A DNA stretch of 7,742 bases from Halieaceae bacterium (GTDB lineage Bacteria; Pseudomonadota; Gammaproteobacteria; Pseudomonadales; Halieaceae). Positions 1 to 6,466 of the stretch are shown in pieces. The first letter of the stretch is position 1. Every line of letters starts with the position of its first letter. Location: positions 1-7,742 of the forward strand of contig PAGS01000078.1 of assembly GCA_002705465.1 (NCBI GenBank), written 5' to 3'. The notes under the pieces were generated by a model. The model was not told the DNA's origin. It saw only the letters and a list, made by a program, of their open reading frames with translations, and made no database searches. The translations under genes were made by a program, and so were the position numbers.

Positions 1-963
1 CACTGAGCCACCACCGGCGCTGGCCATTCCGCCACCAAAAGTGGGTTCCCCGGCATCGTTTGGCTCCGAGCCGCCGCCCCCGGTTTGGGCAGTCTGCGCG
101 GCGCGATCACGAGCTGCCTCGCGCTGGCGCTGCTCCTCATCATAAATAATGCCGTCGAAATCACGGGTGCTTTCCTCGAGCTGTCGGTCCAAAATCGCGA
201 CCCGCTCGGCCGCGGTCATGGGCCCACCGGTCCCCGCACCTGAATCCATGCCACCACTGGCGCGAGTGCCGGGCCCGGTCGCGTCGCCGCTGTCTGCAAC
301 GCCGCTGTCCTGCCCCGTACTGCCGGATCCGTTGTTGCCGCCAGCGCCACTGCCGGTCTTGTCGCTATCTGGTGCGCCGCCTTCTTGCGCACCGCCTTCG
401 GCATTGCCTTCCGCGCCATAGGTCTCATCGAAGGTCGGGAGGGTGTCGACCATTGACGGCAAATCAGTGCCCCCTGCCGTATCACCAAAACCGGGCTCAC
501 CGCCGCTGGCGCCTGCATCACCCGGCATATTCCCGCCCGCACTGTCGCCCCCGGTGGAGCTATCACCCGCGCTGCCTCCGCTAGAGGGGCTCCCCGGCAT
601 ACCAGCCCCCGGGCTGCCTGATGCACCGGCACTTGGGCTGCCGCTACCCGAGCTGGGCGCGCTGGAGCCGGTACTCCCGCTGCTGCCCGATGAGCTGGGA
701 CCGCTGGCGCCAGAGCTGCCGCTGTTCGAGCTGGAGCCCGAGCTGCTGGAGCTCGGTGAGCTGGGCCCGCTGGATCCAGTCGACGCGGGCGAGGAGGCGC
801 CGGAGCTCGAGGGCGAAGAAGGGGGCGTCGGCACAGAGGGCGTCGTCGGCGTGCTGGCGGAGGGACAACCCATCAACGTCAACATCACACCGACCAATGC
901 GCCTGTCGCGAGCCAGCGAAGGAGCTTGGGCTGATGCGCTTGCATGAAAAATCGGGTGTTCAT
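1..963 (-). CDS. Ser/Gly-rich lipoprotein of unknown function (C-terminus beyond window)
   Basis: This open frame of 321 codons runs off the left edge without a stop. It starts at ATG 963, the first usable start in frame, because an in-frame TGA lies about 45 bases upstream. No clear Shine-Dalgarno is visible, so coupling to the upstream gene (stop 20 bases before) is likely. Residues 1-33 form a lipoprotein signal: basic N-region, hydrophobic core, then L-M-G-C with lipidated Cys33. Pro at +2 (not Asp) fits Lol sorting to the outer membrane. From Cys33 to about residue 133 there is no charged residue, only Ser, Gly, Pro, Ala and Thr. Residues about 134-248 are Gly/Asp-rich. Residues about 249-291 are charged and probably helical (contains "ILDRQLEESTRDFDGIIYD"), followed by another Gly-rich run. 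I infer a tethered outer-membrane lipoprotein whose only structured part seen here is the helical segment. I cannot name the family; the function is unknown. Confidence 0.85.
   Translation of the reverse strand, partial: MNTRFFMQAHQPKLLRWLATGALVGVMLTLMGCPSASTPTTPSVPTPPSSPSSSGASSPASTGSSGPSSPSSSSSGSSSNSGSSGASGPSSSGSSGSTGSSAPSSGSGSPSAGASGSPGAGMPGSPSSGGSAGDSSTGGDSAGGNMPGDAGASGGEPGFGDTAGGTDLPSMVDTLPTFDETYGAEGNAEGGAQEGGAPDSDKTGSGAGGNNGSGSTGQDSGVADSGDATGPGTRASGGMDSGAGTGGPMTAAERVAILDRQLEESTRDFDGIIYDEEQRQREAARDRAAQTAQTGGGGSEPNDAGEPTFGGGMASAGGGSV
650..773 (-). repeat. Degenerate hexapeptide-coding repeat in the lipoprotein tether
   Basis: Three 16-base copies of GAGCTGGGNSCGCTGG (plus strand) lie at 650-665, 692-707 and 758-773. 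Their starts are 42 and 66 bases apart, both multiples of three. On the coding strand they give Ser-Ser-Ala-Pro-Ser-Ser, Ala-Ser-Gly-Pro-Ser-Ser and Ser-Ser-Gly-Pro-Ser-Ser. This is in-frame repetition within the Ser-rich spacer, and it could change length by slippage or recombination. Confidence 0.6.
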
Positions 964-983
964 GGGGTGTATACGACCATCGC

Positions 984-2666
984 TTATGAACCCGTCGGAT
1001 TCAGATCAAAAGACCACACAATCATATCAGTCGCCACAGGCTTGCCGCCCTCAAATCGAGGCCGGAAACGCGTTTTACGCATTTTCCTGAGCAAGCGGTC
1101 TACATTAGGGTCGCTCTTGATCGCGGGTTGTGCTGCGGCTTCGTCCTCTTCGGTATCTGTGTCTGGGCTCGTGGCTTCAGTCTCTTGGACAGGTTCCACT
1201 GCGAGACGTTCAAGTTGTGTGATTTTTCCGGACTCATTCAAGCGAAATTTCACGACCAAAGGACCCGTCGCATCCCGCCTGAACGGCGGCAGAGCGCGAA
1301 TGCCGTCGACGTCAGGAAGTGGTGAGGGCGATTCAAAAAGTGCCGCCCGCATCACGGGGTCATCGACGGGTGGGCCGCCCAGCTCAATGGCCAGTAGCGG
1401 CTGTGACGCGCCGTCCACTCTTGTCGCTAACTCGGCATCGTCTGCAGGCGCTTGTGATGCGACACTCGTCTCGTCAGAGGATTTATCCGCGGCGTTTTGA
1501 TTGGGGGTTTTAATGTCCTCAGGCAGGCCAGCGTCGTCTGTCACATCGGCGTCATTCCCGTTAACGTCCGCGAGACCCAAGCCGTCGGCAGCCGCGCTTG
1601 ATGCTTCCGTCTCCTTTGCAGTCGGGCTTGGCGCTTCCGTTGCGCCGGGCTCTCCCGTGGCGCCGGACTCGTCTTGCGTATCGGCCGGGGGAAGCGTGAC
1701 CCTGTGCCATGCCTGCTCGTAGTATTTGCGCGCGTTGGAACGTTTTCCAATCCACCAGGCCCAGTCACCCAGACGCGTGAGATCACTTGCCTGCTCACCG
1801 GCACTCGAGCCGTTCTGGAGTTTGAGGCTATAAATAGTGGAGAGTACGGCTTCCCCTCGCCGGAAGGCGCCACCCAGAGCGGTGGTTTGGCGATAGTTGC
1901 TGTTACCGAAGCTGCTTTGACTCGCGCTCTGCCGCTGCAGATTAGCAAAGCGATATTGCAGGCGCAGCATCCCCTCCAGCGACTTGAGCAGCTCCGGAGA
2001 CTGATCGCCATAGAGTTTGACGCTCTGGTTATAGGCCAAGAGGTAGTAGTCCCAGCTCCTTGCCAGATGCTCCAGATGTGCCTCCTGCTCCCCCAGCTTG
2101 AGCTCCCAGGCTTGTTCCGCCCAGGCACCTTGGTCCAGCAAGGCAGCGATCGAGGCGGCTGATCCCTCCAGTGCCTCGGATTCCACGCGCGCCAAATAGC
2201 GCTGGTGTTCATCGACCTCGTCAAAACGCTGTAGCGCGATCAGACTGCGGATCTCGGCCCTGAGAAGGGGGATTTGATCCGCCGAGTACAGGCCTGACTG
2301 AACCCGACTCACGTGCACACCGCGCTTAAGCACCGCGGCCGCCTCGGCATGACGATCCAGCGCCTGCAAATTCAACCCGAGCCCCAGTAACTGTTCTGTG
2401 AGGCCAGACGCGAAGGCGCCACCACTTGCCTCCAGCAACTGGATGTAGTTTCGATACACACCCATAGCGCTCGGCTCTGGCGGCGGCGCACGCTCCAATG
2501 GCGCGGCCATATCGATTACGATAGGCGCCGCTTCGGCGTTGTTTCCGGCGTTTTCAGGGACGGTTTCTTGCGCTTGGGCATTAACAAAAAACGATGCCGC
2601 CCCAGCAAAAAGTAGGGTCAGAAGCGGCAATCCTTGCCGGGCTGACAGTGGACACGTATGGGCCAA
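984..2666 (-). CDS. Secreted TPR-like protein with TonB-C-like C-terminal domain
   Basis: This 560-residue protein is probably periplasmic. Residues 1-32 look like a Sec signal peptide with an Ala-Gln-Ala cleavage site (after residue 32). Residues about 68-325 are helical and TPR-like: "AEAAAVLKRGVHVSR" and "NARKYYEQAW" read as repeat helices. Residues about 327-420 are an acidic Ala/Ser/Asp/Glu-rich linker, probably disordered. The C-terminus resembles the TonB C-terminal fold: a strand at 470-488 ("VVKFRLNESGKITQLERL"), then a helix-turn-strand at 522-553 with the typical Arg-Phe-x-Pro-type motif and "GGKPVATDMIVWSF". About 28 acidic residues interrupt the fold. There is no N-terminal anchor as in classical TonB, so energy transduction is unlikely. 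I infer a periplasmic scaffold or binding role. It is the first gene of a leftward pair with the lipoprotein at 963. The start is TTG, chosen for its Shine-Dalgarno and the signal peptide. Confidence 0.85.
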   Translation of the reverse strand: MAHTCPLSARQGLPLLTLLFAGAASFFVNAQAQETVPENAGNNAEAAPIVIDMAAPLERAPPPEPSAMGVYRNYIQLLEASGGAFASGLTEQLLGLGLNLQALDRHAEAAAVLKRGVHVSRVQSGLYSADQIPLLRAEIRSLIALQRFDEVDEHQRYLARVESEALEGSAASIAALLDQGAWAEQAWELKLGEQEAHLEHLARSWDYYLLAYNQSVKLYGDQSPELLKSLEGMLRLQYRFANLQRQSASQSSFGNSNYRQTTALGGAFRRGEAVLSTIYSLKLQNGSSAGEQASDLTRLGDWAWWIGKRSNARKYYEQAWHRVTLPPADTQDESGATGEPGATEAPSPTAKETEASSAAADGLGLADVNGNDADVTDDAGLPEDIKTPNQNAADKSSDETSVASQAPADDAELATRVDGASQPLLAIELGGPPVDDPVMRAALFESPSPLPDVDGIRALPPFRRDATGPLVVKFRLNESGKITQLERLAVEPVQETEATSPDTDTEEDEAAAQPAIKSDPNVDRLLRKMRKTRFRPRFEGGKPVATDMIVWSFDLNPTGS

Positions 2667-2668
2667 GA

Positions 2669-2677
2669 TCCTTCTCC
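2669..2677 (-). promoter_or_regulatory. Shine-Dalgarno that fixes the TTG start of the TPR/TonB-C-like gene
   Basis: The minus strand reads GGAGAAGGA just before TTG 2666. GGAG (2674-2677) is seven bases from the start codon, which is good spacing. No ATG or GTG in this frame lies nearby upstream, and the next in-frame candidate is a later TTG that would cut into the signal peptide. Confidence 0.65.
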
Positions 2678-2697
2678 GGCTCGGAATACGGCAACCC

Positions 2698-2703
2698 AGT
2701 ATA
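2698..2703 (-). promoter_or_regulatory. Possible -10 hexamer for the TPR/lipoprotein operon
   Basis: The minus strand reads TATACT (5 of 6 to TATAAT). It would start transcription near 2690 and give a leader of about 24 bases before TTG 2666. A run of six T residues lies upstream, but no good -35 hexamer is found at 16-18 bases, so this call is weak. Confidence 0.3.
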
Positions 2704-2806
2704 GATCGATGTGAGCCAAAAAAGCACTGACAGGGTATGGGACGCAGAAAACGTGCCTGAACGGATACCGGACAAACGCCCCTGTGCGGGTCGATAGAGG
2801 AGCTGT

Positions 2807-3601
2807 ATGAGCCAGTTTATGTCAGATACGGCGGTCTCGCCGCGGGGTGAGTCGCGATGGCGGGCGGAGGTGCATCTAGGCTGGCGCATTGGCTCAGTGG
2901 CCAATGGCGGCTATGTGCTCGCGCTTGTCGGGCGCGCCTTGTCTGAGGCGCTCAACCAGCCCGATCCGCTCAGTATTAATGCGTTTTATTTGGCGCCAGT
3001 GGCACTCGGGGAGGTCGAGTTAGCCGTCGAGTCAATTTCAGAGACGCGGAGCACGCAATTTGCCAGTGCCGATCTGCGACAGGAGGGTCAGCTCAAGCTC
3101 AGGGCGACCGCAGCCTACACCGATCTCGACTTACTGAAGGGGCCCGATTGGACCAACGTCACGCCGCCCAAGGTGCCCGCATTCGATGAAGCTGCCTCAC
3201 TGGCCATGTCGCATCTGGAAATTCACCAGAGCATCGATCTGCGCATGGTTCAGGGTGCCGAAGTCTTTACCGACGGGCAGACCAATAGCTCGGGTGAGTT
3301 CGTTGCCTGGCTGGCACACAAGGACGGCGCCGCGCCCGGGCCGATTGACCTCCTGATGTTTGCAGATATCATGCCGCCACCGATCTTTACGCTTTACGGC
3401 GCTTATGGCTGGGTGCCGACGGTGGAGCTCACGGTGCAGGTGCGGCGCAAGCCCGCGGCGGGCCCGCTGCTTGCGCGACACAGCACGCGGCAGGTGACGC
3501 GCGGCGTGGCCGAGACCGATACCGAGATCTGGGATAGCGACGGCGATCTGGTTGCTATAGCCCGCCAGACCTACAAAGTGCGGATGCCTAAGGCCGACTG
3601 A
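2807..3601 (+). CDS. Acyl-CoA thioesterase family protein (double hotdog)
   Basis: The product has 264 residues, the usual size for TesB-like/4HBT_3-type double-hotdog thioesterases, which hydrolyse acyl-CoA to free fatty acid and CoA in the cytoplasm. The first hotdog carries "VANGGYVLALVGRAL" (residues 31-45), the long central-helix motif of this group, followed by "INAFYLAPV". The second hotdog carries "DLLMFADIMPPP" (181-192), with Asp187 the likely catalytic acid, then "VPTVELTVQVRRKP" and "EIWDSDGDLVAIARQ" (240-254). There is no signal peptide. The start at ATG 2807 has GAGGAG at 2797-2802, four bases upstream; the ATG at 2819 has none. The gene is divergent from the TPR operon and faces a decayed TetR remnant. 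The exact substrate cannot be told, and a non-CoA hotdog role is possible. Confidence 0.85.
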   Translation: MSQFMSDTAVSPRGESRWRAEVHLGWRIGSVANGGYVLALVGRALSEALNQPDPLSINAFYLAPVALGEVELAVESISETRSTQFASADLRQEGQLKLRATAAYTDLDLLKGPDWTNVTPPKVPAFDEAASLAMSHLEIHQSIDLRMVQGAEVFTDGQTNSSGEFVAWLAHKDGAAPGPIDLLMFADIMPPPIFTLYGAYGWVPTVELTVQVRRKPAAGPLLARHSTRQVTRGVAETDTEIWDSDGDLVAIARQTYKVRMPKAD

Positions 3602-3610
3602 TGCGCTCAG

Positions 3611-3881
3611 TCAGGGCAGCAATGCCAGCTCAATGACCTGATCGATCAGGTTGATCCAATCGGTCTAGTCTTTTTTGCTGTGGGGTTCCACGTCCAGTAG
3701 CATCCGCCCGATCGTGTAGGACTGAACGAAGAGCGCGGCCGAGCGGGCGGGGAAGTCAGAGCGGACGTAACCTTTCTCCCGCCACGCGCTCCAGTAACGC
3801 CGGCCGGCTCCCCGCCATGGCCAGTAGCTTGATCCTGAGCATCCGTCTGGGTGCCCGGTCTGCGCGTCGCGTGAATAGCGC
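3611..3881 (-). pseudogene. TetR-family regulator remnant (C-terminal part; frameshift and amber stop)
   Basis: Directly after the ggt stop, the minus strand still encodes TetR-like protein text split over two frames. Frame A, from 3881 to about 3789, reads "RRMLRIKLLAMAGSRPALLE". Frame B, from about 3796 to the TGA at 3611-3613, reads "YWSAWREKGYVRSDFPAR", "SAALFVQSYTIGRMLLDVE" and, after an in-frame TAG at 3665-3667, "TDWINLIDQVIELALLP". This is typical of the ligand-binding C-terminal helices of TetR/AcrR regulators. The helix-turn-helix half is absent: the relic begins where ggt ends, so roughly 85-90 of about 200 codons remain. No intact start or frame exists, so it is not a functional gene. 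It converges with the thioesterase, which it may once have regulated (inference). A sequencing error could explain one lesion but not the missing N-terminal half. Confidence 0.75.
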
Positions 3882-5660
3882 TTACTCGGTTGCTACGTGG
3901 CCCCCAGGGCGGCGCATATCGGCAAAGCCCTGCATCCATCCCTCGTCAATCATCAGTGAGTTCGAGCGTCCGATGGTGCGGCGTGTGGGCGTCAGGTTGT
4001 GGCCCCATGCCTCTAGCAATCGCTGCGTATCTGCGCTGATGCCTGGCTCGACCAGCGTGCGGTCGGGCATCCACTGATTGTGCACGCGGGGTGCCGCCAC
4101 CGCGGTGGCGATGTTCATGTCGAACACCATGGCGTTGAGGAGTGTTTGCAGCACGGTGGTGATGATCAGCGAACCGCCCGGGCTGCCGGCGGCCAGCCAA
4201 GGCTGCCCTTCCTTGAAGACGATGGTGGGGGTCATTGAAGAGAGCGGTCGTCTGCCGGGGGCAATGGTATTCGCCTCGCCCTGCACCAGCCCGTAGGCGT
4301 TAGCGACGCCCGCCTTGGCAGCGAAGTCATCCATTTCATTGTTGAGTAAAACACCGGTGCCCGGCACCACGATGTGTGAGCCAAAGCTGAAGTTCAAGGT
4401 GTAGGTGTTGGCCACCACATTGCCGTCGGCATCCGCTACCGAATAATGCGTGGTGTCGGGGCTCTCACTGGGCACCGGGTTACCGGGACCGATCTCGTCA
4501 GGGGTTTTGGCCTCATTTGCGGCAATCAGTTTGCGTCGCTCGGCGGCGTAATCTTTGCTGATCAATGCCTCAATGGGGATCACGGTCTGATCCGGGTCAC
4601 CGAGGTAGCGGCTGCGGTCTGCGTAGGCAAGCTTCATGCTCTCGATCACCCGGTGCAGGTAGGCGGCACTGTTGTGCCCATAGGATTCCAGTGGGTAGGG
4701 CTCAAGGATATTCAGTATCTGCAGAATATGAAGGCCGCCGGAGGAGGGTGGCGCCGCGGAGACAATCTCGAAGTCGCGGAAGGTACCCCTGACGGGCGGG
4801 CGCTCTAGCACGCGGTAGTTGGCGAGGTCCTCTTGGGTGATCAACCCCTCATTCGCCGCCATGTCGCTGGCGATTAACGCCGCGGTCTCGCCGGTGTAAA
4901 ACCCGTCAGCCCCCTTATCGCGGATACGGGACAGGGTGCGGGCGAGATCGGGTTGCTGCAGTAGCGTGCCCGGCGCAGGCGCGGTGTCACTGCCTCGCAG
5001 GTAGATACGTTTGGCCTCTTCATTTTTGGCGAGGCGCTCAGCGCGGGCATTCAGGCTCATGTGCAAAGCCAGCGGCGTATCAAACCCTTTTTTGGCGAGA
5101 TCGATCGCGGGCTGAATCACTTCTTTGAGTGAGAGCTTGCCGTAGCGCTCCTGCGCATGAACCAGACCTGCGACGGTGCCAGGCACCCCGGCCGCTTGAT
5201 GGGAGAAATAGGCTTTGGCTTGATCGACCGACCCGTCCTCCTTCAGAAACATATCGCGGGTCGCCGCGGCGGGTGCTGTCTCTCGGTAGTCGATAAAAAC
5301 TTGTTCATCCGTCTGGGCAAGATGGATCAGCATGAAGCCACCACCACCGATGTTGCCGGCCCGGGGTAGCGTTACCGCCAGGGCAAAGCCTGTCGCCACC
5401 GCTGCATCAACGGCGTTGCCGCCTTGCTTGAGCATATTGAGACCGATGTCACCAGCGAGCTTTTCGGGGCTCACCACCATCCCCGCATTGCCATAGGTGG
5501 GCAGGTAGCGGTTCTGGTAGTCGATGATCGGCGCGTCTGCTGCCGGCATGGGTGGCAGGCTGCTCTGCCCAGCAACTCGGTCAATGTGGCTCGCGGTCGT
5601 GAACAGACAGAAGGTCACGAGCGCGAGGGTTGAGCGGGTAATCATGGCGTTGGCTAACAT
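3882..5660 (-). CDS. ggt: Gamma-glutamyltransferase / glutathione hydrolase
   Basis: This 592-residue Ntn-hydrolase cleaves the gamma-glutamyl bond of glutathione and transfers the glutamyl group to water or amino acids in the periplasm. It has the family's normal length. An N-terminal signal peptide spans about residues 1-31. Arg126 in "IDYRETAP" matches the substrate-carboxylate Arg114 of E. coli. The autoprocessing site is in "PDTTHYSVADADGN": Thr403 corresponds to E. coli Thr391, so cleavage should give a small subunit of 190 residues. The lid-loop and pocket motifs "LLNNEMDDF" (438-446), "RPLSSMTPT" (471-479) and "GSPGGS" (492-497) are all present, and the C-terminal "RRPGG" is intact. 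ATG 5660 is chosen because AGGAA (5666-5670) lies five bases upstream; ATG 5645 would shorten the signal. It is divergent from pdxH and followed by the TetR relic. No catalytic residue is missing. Confidence 0.97.
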   Translation of the reverse strand: MLANAMITRSTLALVTFCLFTTASHIDRVAGQSSLPPMPAADAPIIDYQNRYLPTYGNAGMVVSPEKLAGDIGLNMLKQGGNAVDAAVATGFALAVTLPRAGNIGGGGFMLIHLAQTDEQVFIDYRETAPAAATRDMFLKEDGSVDQAKAYFSHQAAGVPGTVAGLVHAQERYGKLSLKEVIQPAIDLAKKGFDTPLALHMSLNARAERLAKNEEAKRIYLRGSDTAPAPGTLLQQPDLARTLSRIRDKGADGFYTGETAALIASDMAANEGLITQEDLANYRVLERPPVRGTFRDFEIVSAAPPSSGGLHILQILNILEPYPLESYGHNSAAYLHRVIESMKLAYADRSRYLGDPDQTVIPIEALISKDYAAERRKLIAANEAKTPDEIGPGNPVPSESPDTTHYSVADADGNVVANTYTLNFSFGSHIVVPGTGVLLNNEMDDFAAKAGVANAYGLVQGEANTIAPGRRPLSSMTPTIVFKEGQPWLAAGSPGGSLIITTVLQTLLNAMVFDMNIATAVAAPRVHNQWMPDRTLVEPGISADTQRLLEAWGHNLTPTRRTIGRSNSLMIDEGWMQGFADMRRPGGHVATE

Positions 5661-5812
5661 GGTGCTTCCTGAGTCTTAAGCCCTGTTTGGCGATTGATCA
5701 CTGGTGTATACGCAGCCCACGCCAAAAAGGTGCGTGAGGCTAACACAGCCTTTCGCCTCATGGGCAGGCACCTGCGCTACACTTTCCACACTTTTTGACC
5801 TTTGGAGATGCG
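5661..5812. promoter_or_regulatory. Divergent intergenic region ggt / pdxH with two inverted repeats
   Basis: These 152 bases separate the starts of ggt and pdxH. The minus strand has a possible -10, TATACA (5705-5710), for ggt without a matching -35. Two inverted repeats are visible: TGAGGC/GCCTCA (5735-5740 and 5755-5760) with an inner GGCT/AGCC pair, and GCAGG-CA-CCTGC (5764-5775). Either could be an operator, but neither matches a site I know. Confidence 0.35.
5804..5807 (+). promoter_or_regulatory. Shine-Dalgarno that fixes the pdxH start
   Basis: GGAG is five bases before ATG 5813. It supports that start over the in-frame TTG at 5795, which has no ribosome site and would add six non-conserved residues. 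The ATG at 5808 is out of frame. Confidence 0.7.
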
Positions 5813-6451
5813 ATGCGTTTCAGCGATCACAGACGTCAGTACACGCTGGGCGGCCTCCACCGGGCAGACCTCGCAAAGGAGCCCGTCGTGCAGTTTGTGG
5901 CGTGGCAGGAGCAGGCGATTGCGGCTGGTCTTGCAGATCCCACCGCCTGCGTGCTGGCCACCCAGCAACCCGACCAGAGGTTGCGCCAGCGAATGGTACT
6001 GATGAAGGGCGTCGACGCGCACGGCTTGGTGTTCTTCACCAACTACCAGAGCGGCAAAGCGGCTGCGCTCGATGTGTGTGATCAGGCCTCGATGCTGTTC
6101 CCGTGGAATGAACTTGATCGGCAGGTGTCGATAAGCGGCATCGTTGAGCGCGCCAGTGAGGAAGAATCCGATGCGTACTTTGCGTCGCGCCCCCGTGACA
6201 GTCAGCTCGGGGCCTGGGCGTCGGCACAGAGTCAGGCGATAGAGAGTCGGGAGGCGCTGATGCAACAACTCGCCGGGGTCACTGCTCGCTTTGGTGGTGG
6301 TGATATCCCCAGGCCCCCGAATTGGGGTGGTTATCGGTTGGTGCCTGTGAGCTGGGAGTTCTGGCAGGGTGGAGAGAGCCGACTGCACGACCGCTTTCGA
6401 TACACCCGGGACGATGGCGAGAGCTGGCAGGTGACGCGGCTGCAGCCCTAG
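5813..6451 (+). CDS. pdxH: Pyridoxamine/pyridoxine 5'-phosphate oxidase
   Basis: This 212-residue cytoplasmic FMN enzyme oxidises PNP or PMP to pyridoxal 5'-phosphate, the last step of PLP synthesis and salvage. It aligns with E. coli PdxH (218 residues) at a constant offset of seven. FMN contacts are Arg60 to Lys65 ("RMVLMK"), Phe75-Thr76, Lys82, Gln104, Gln139-Ser140, Trp184 and Arg194. Substrate contacts are Lys65, Tyr122, Arg126, Ser130 (in "YFASRPRDSQLGAW") and Arg190-Leu-His192. One deviation stands out: the residue equivalent to E. coli Arg88, an FMN contact, is Gly81 ("QSGKAA" where SRK is usual). All other ligands are kept, so I expect activity. The N-terminus is a few residues shorter than in E. 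coli, in its variable part. The gene diverges from ggt and converges on cinA. Confidence 0.96.
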   Translation: MRFSDHRRQYTLGGLHRADLAKEPVVQFVAWQEQAIAAGLADPTACVLATQQPDQRLRQRMVLMKGVDAHGLVFFTNYQSGKAAALDVCDQASMLFPWNELDRQVSISGIVERASEEESDAYFASRPRDSQLGAWASAQSQAIESREALMQQLAGVTARFGGGDIPRPPNWGGYRLVPVSWEFWQGGESRLHDRFRYTRDDGESWQVTRLQP

Positions 6452-6466
6452 GGGGCGTCTGTATTC

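Larger units (their letters stand above)
2667..2806. promoter_or_regulatory. Divergent intergenic region, TPR operon / thioesterase
   Basis: These 140 bases must hold both promoters. Apart from the TATACT on the minus strand and the two ribosome sites, I see no clear sigma-70 pair and no long operator-like palindrome. CTGACA at 2728-2733 resembles a -35 box for the thioesterase but has no matching -10 at normal spacing. Confidence 0.4.

Noticed and set aside
443..934. Plus-strand frame of 163 codons, rich in Pro, Leu and Glu
   Set aside because: It lies opposite the Ser/Gly codons of the lipoprotein gene, and its composition is that of a reverse complement of AGC/GGC codons. No ribosome site or domain is seen.
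1674..2162. Plus-strand frame of 162 codons within the TPR gene
   Set aside because: It is the antisense of a gene with a signal peptide, TPR-like helices and a TonB-C-like end. No independent support.
3636..3651. Perfect 16-bp palindrome ACCTGATCGATCAGGT
   Set aside because: It falls inside the coding text of the TetR relic (Asn-Leu-Ile-Asp-Gln-Val) and has no T-run for a terminator. It is most likely a by-product of those codons.
3646..3939. Minus-strand frame of 97 codons overlapping the ggt end
   Set aside because: It is the third frame through the TetR remnant. Its Arg/Thr/Pro/Gly-rich translation has no family features, while the other two frames read as TetR.
5777..6388. Minus-strand frame of 203 codons opposite pdxH
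   Set aside because: It is a shadow of pdxH, whose catalytic and FMN motifs are unmistakable on the plus strand.
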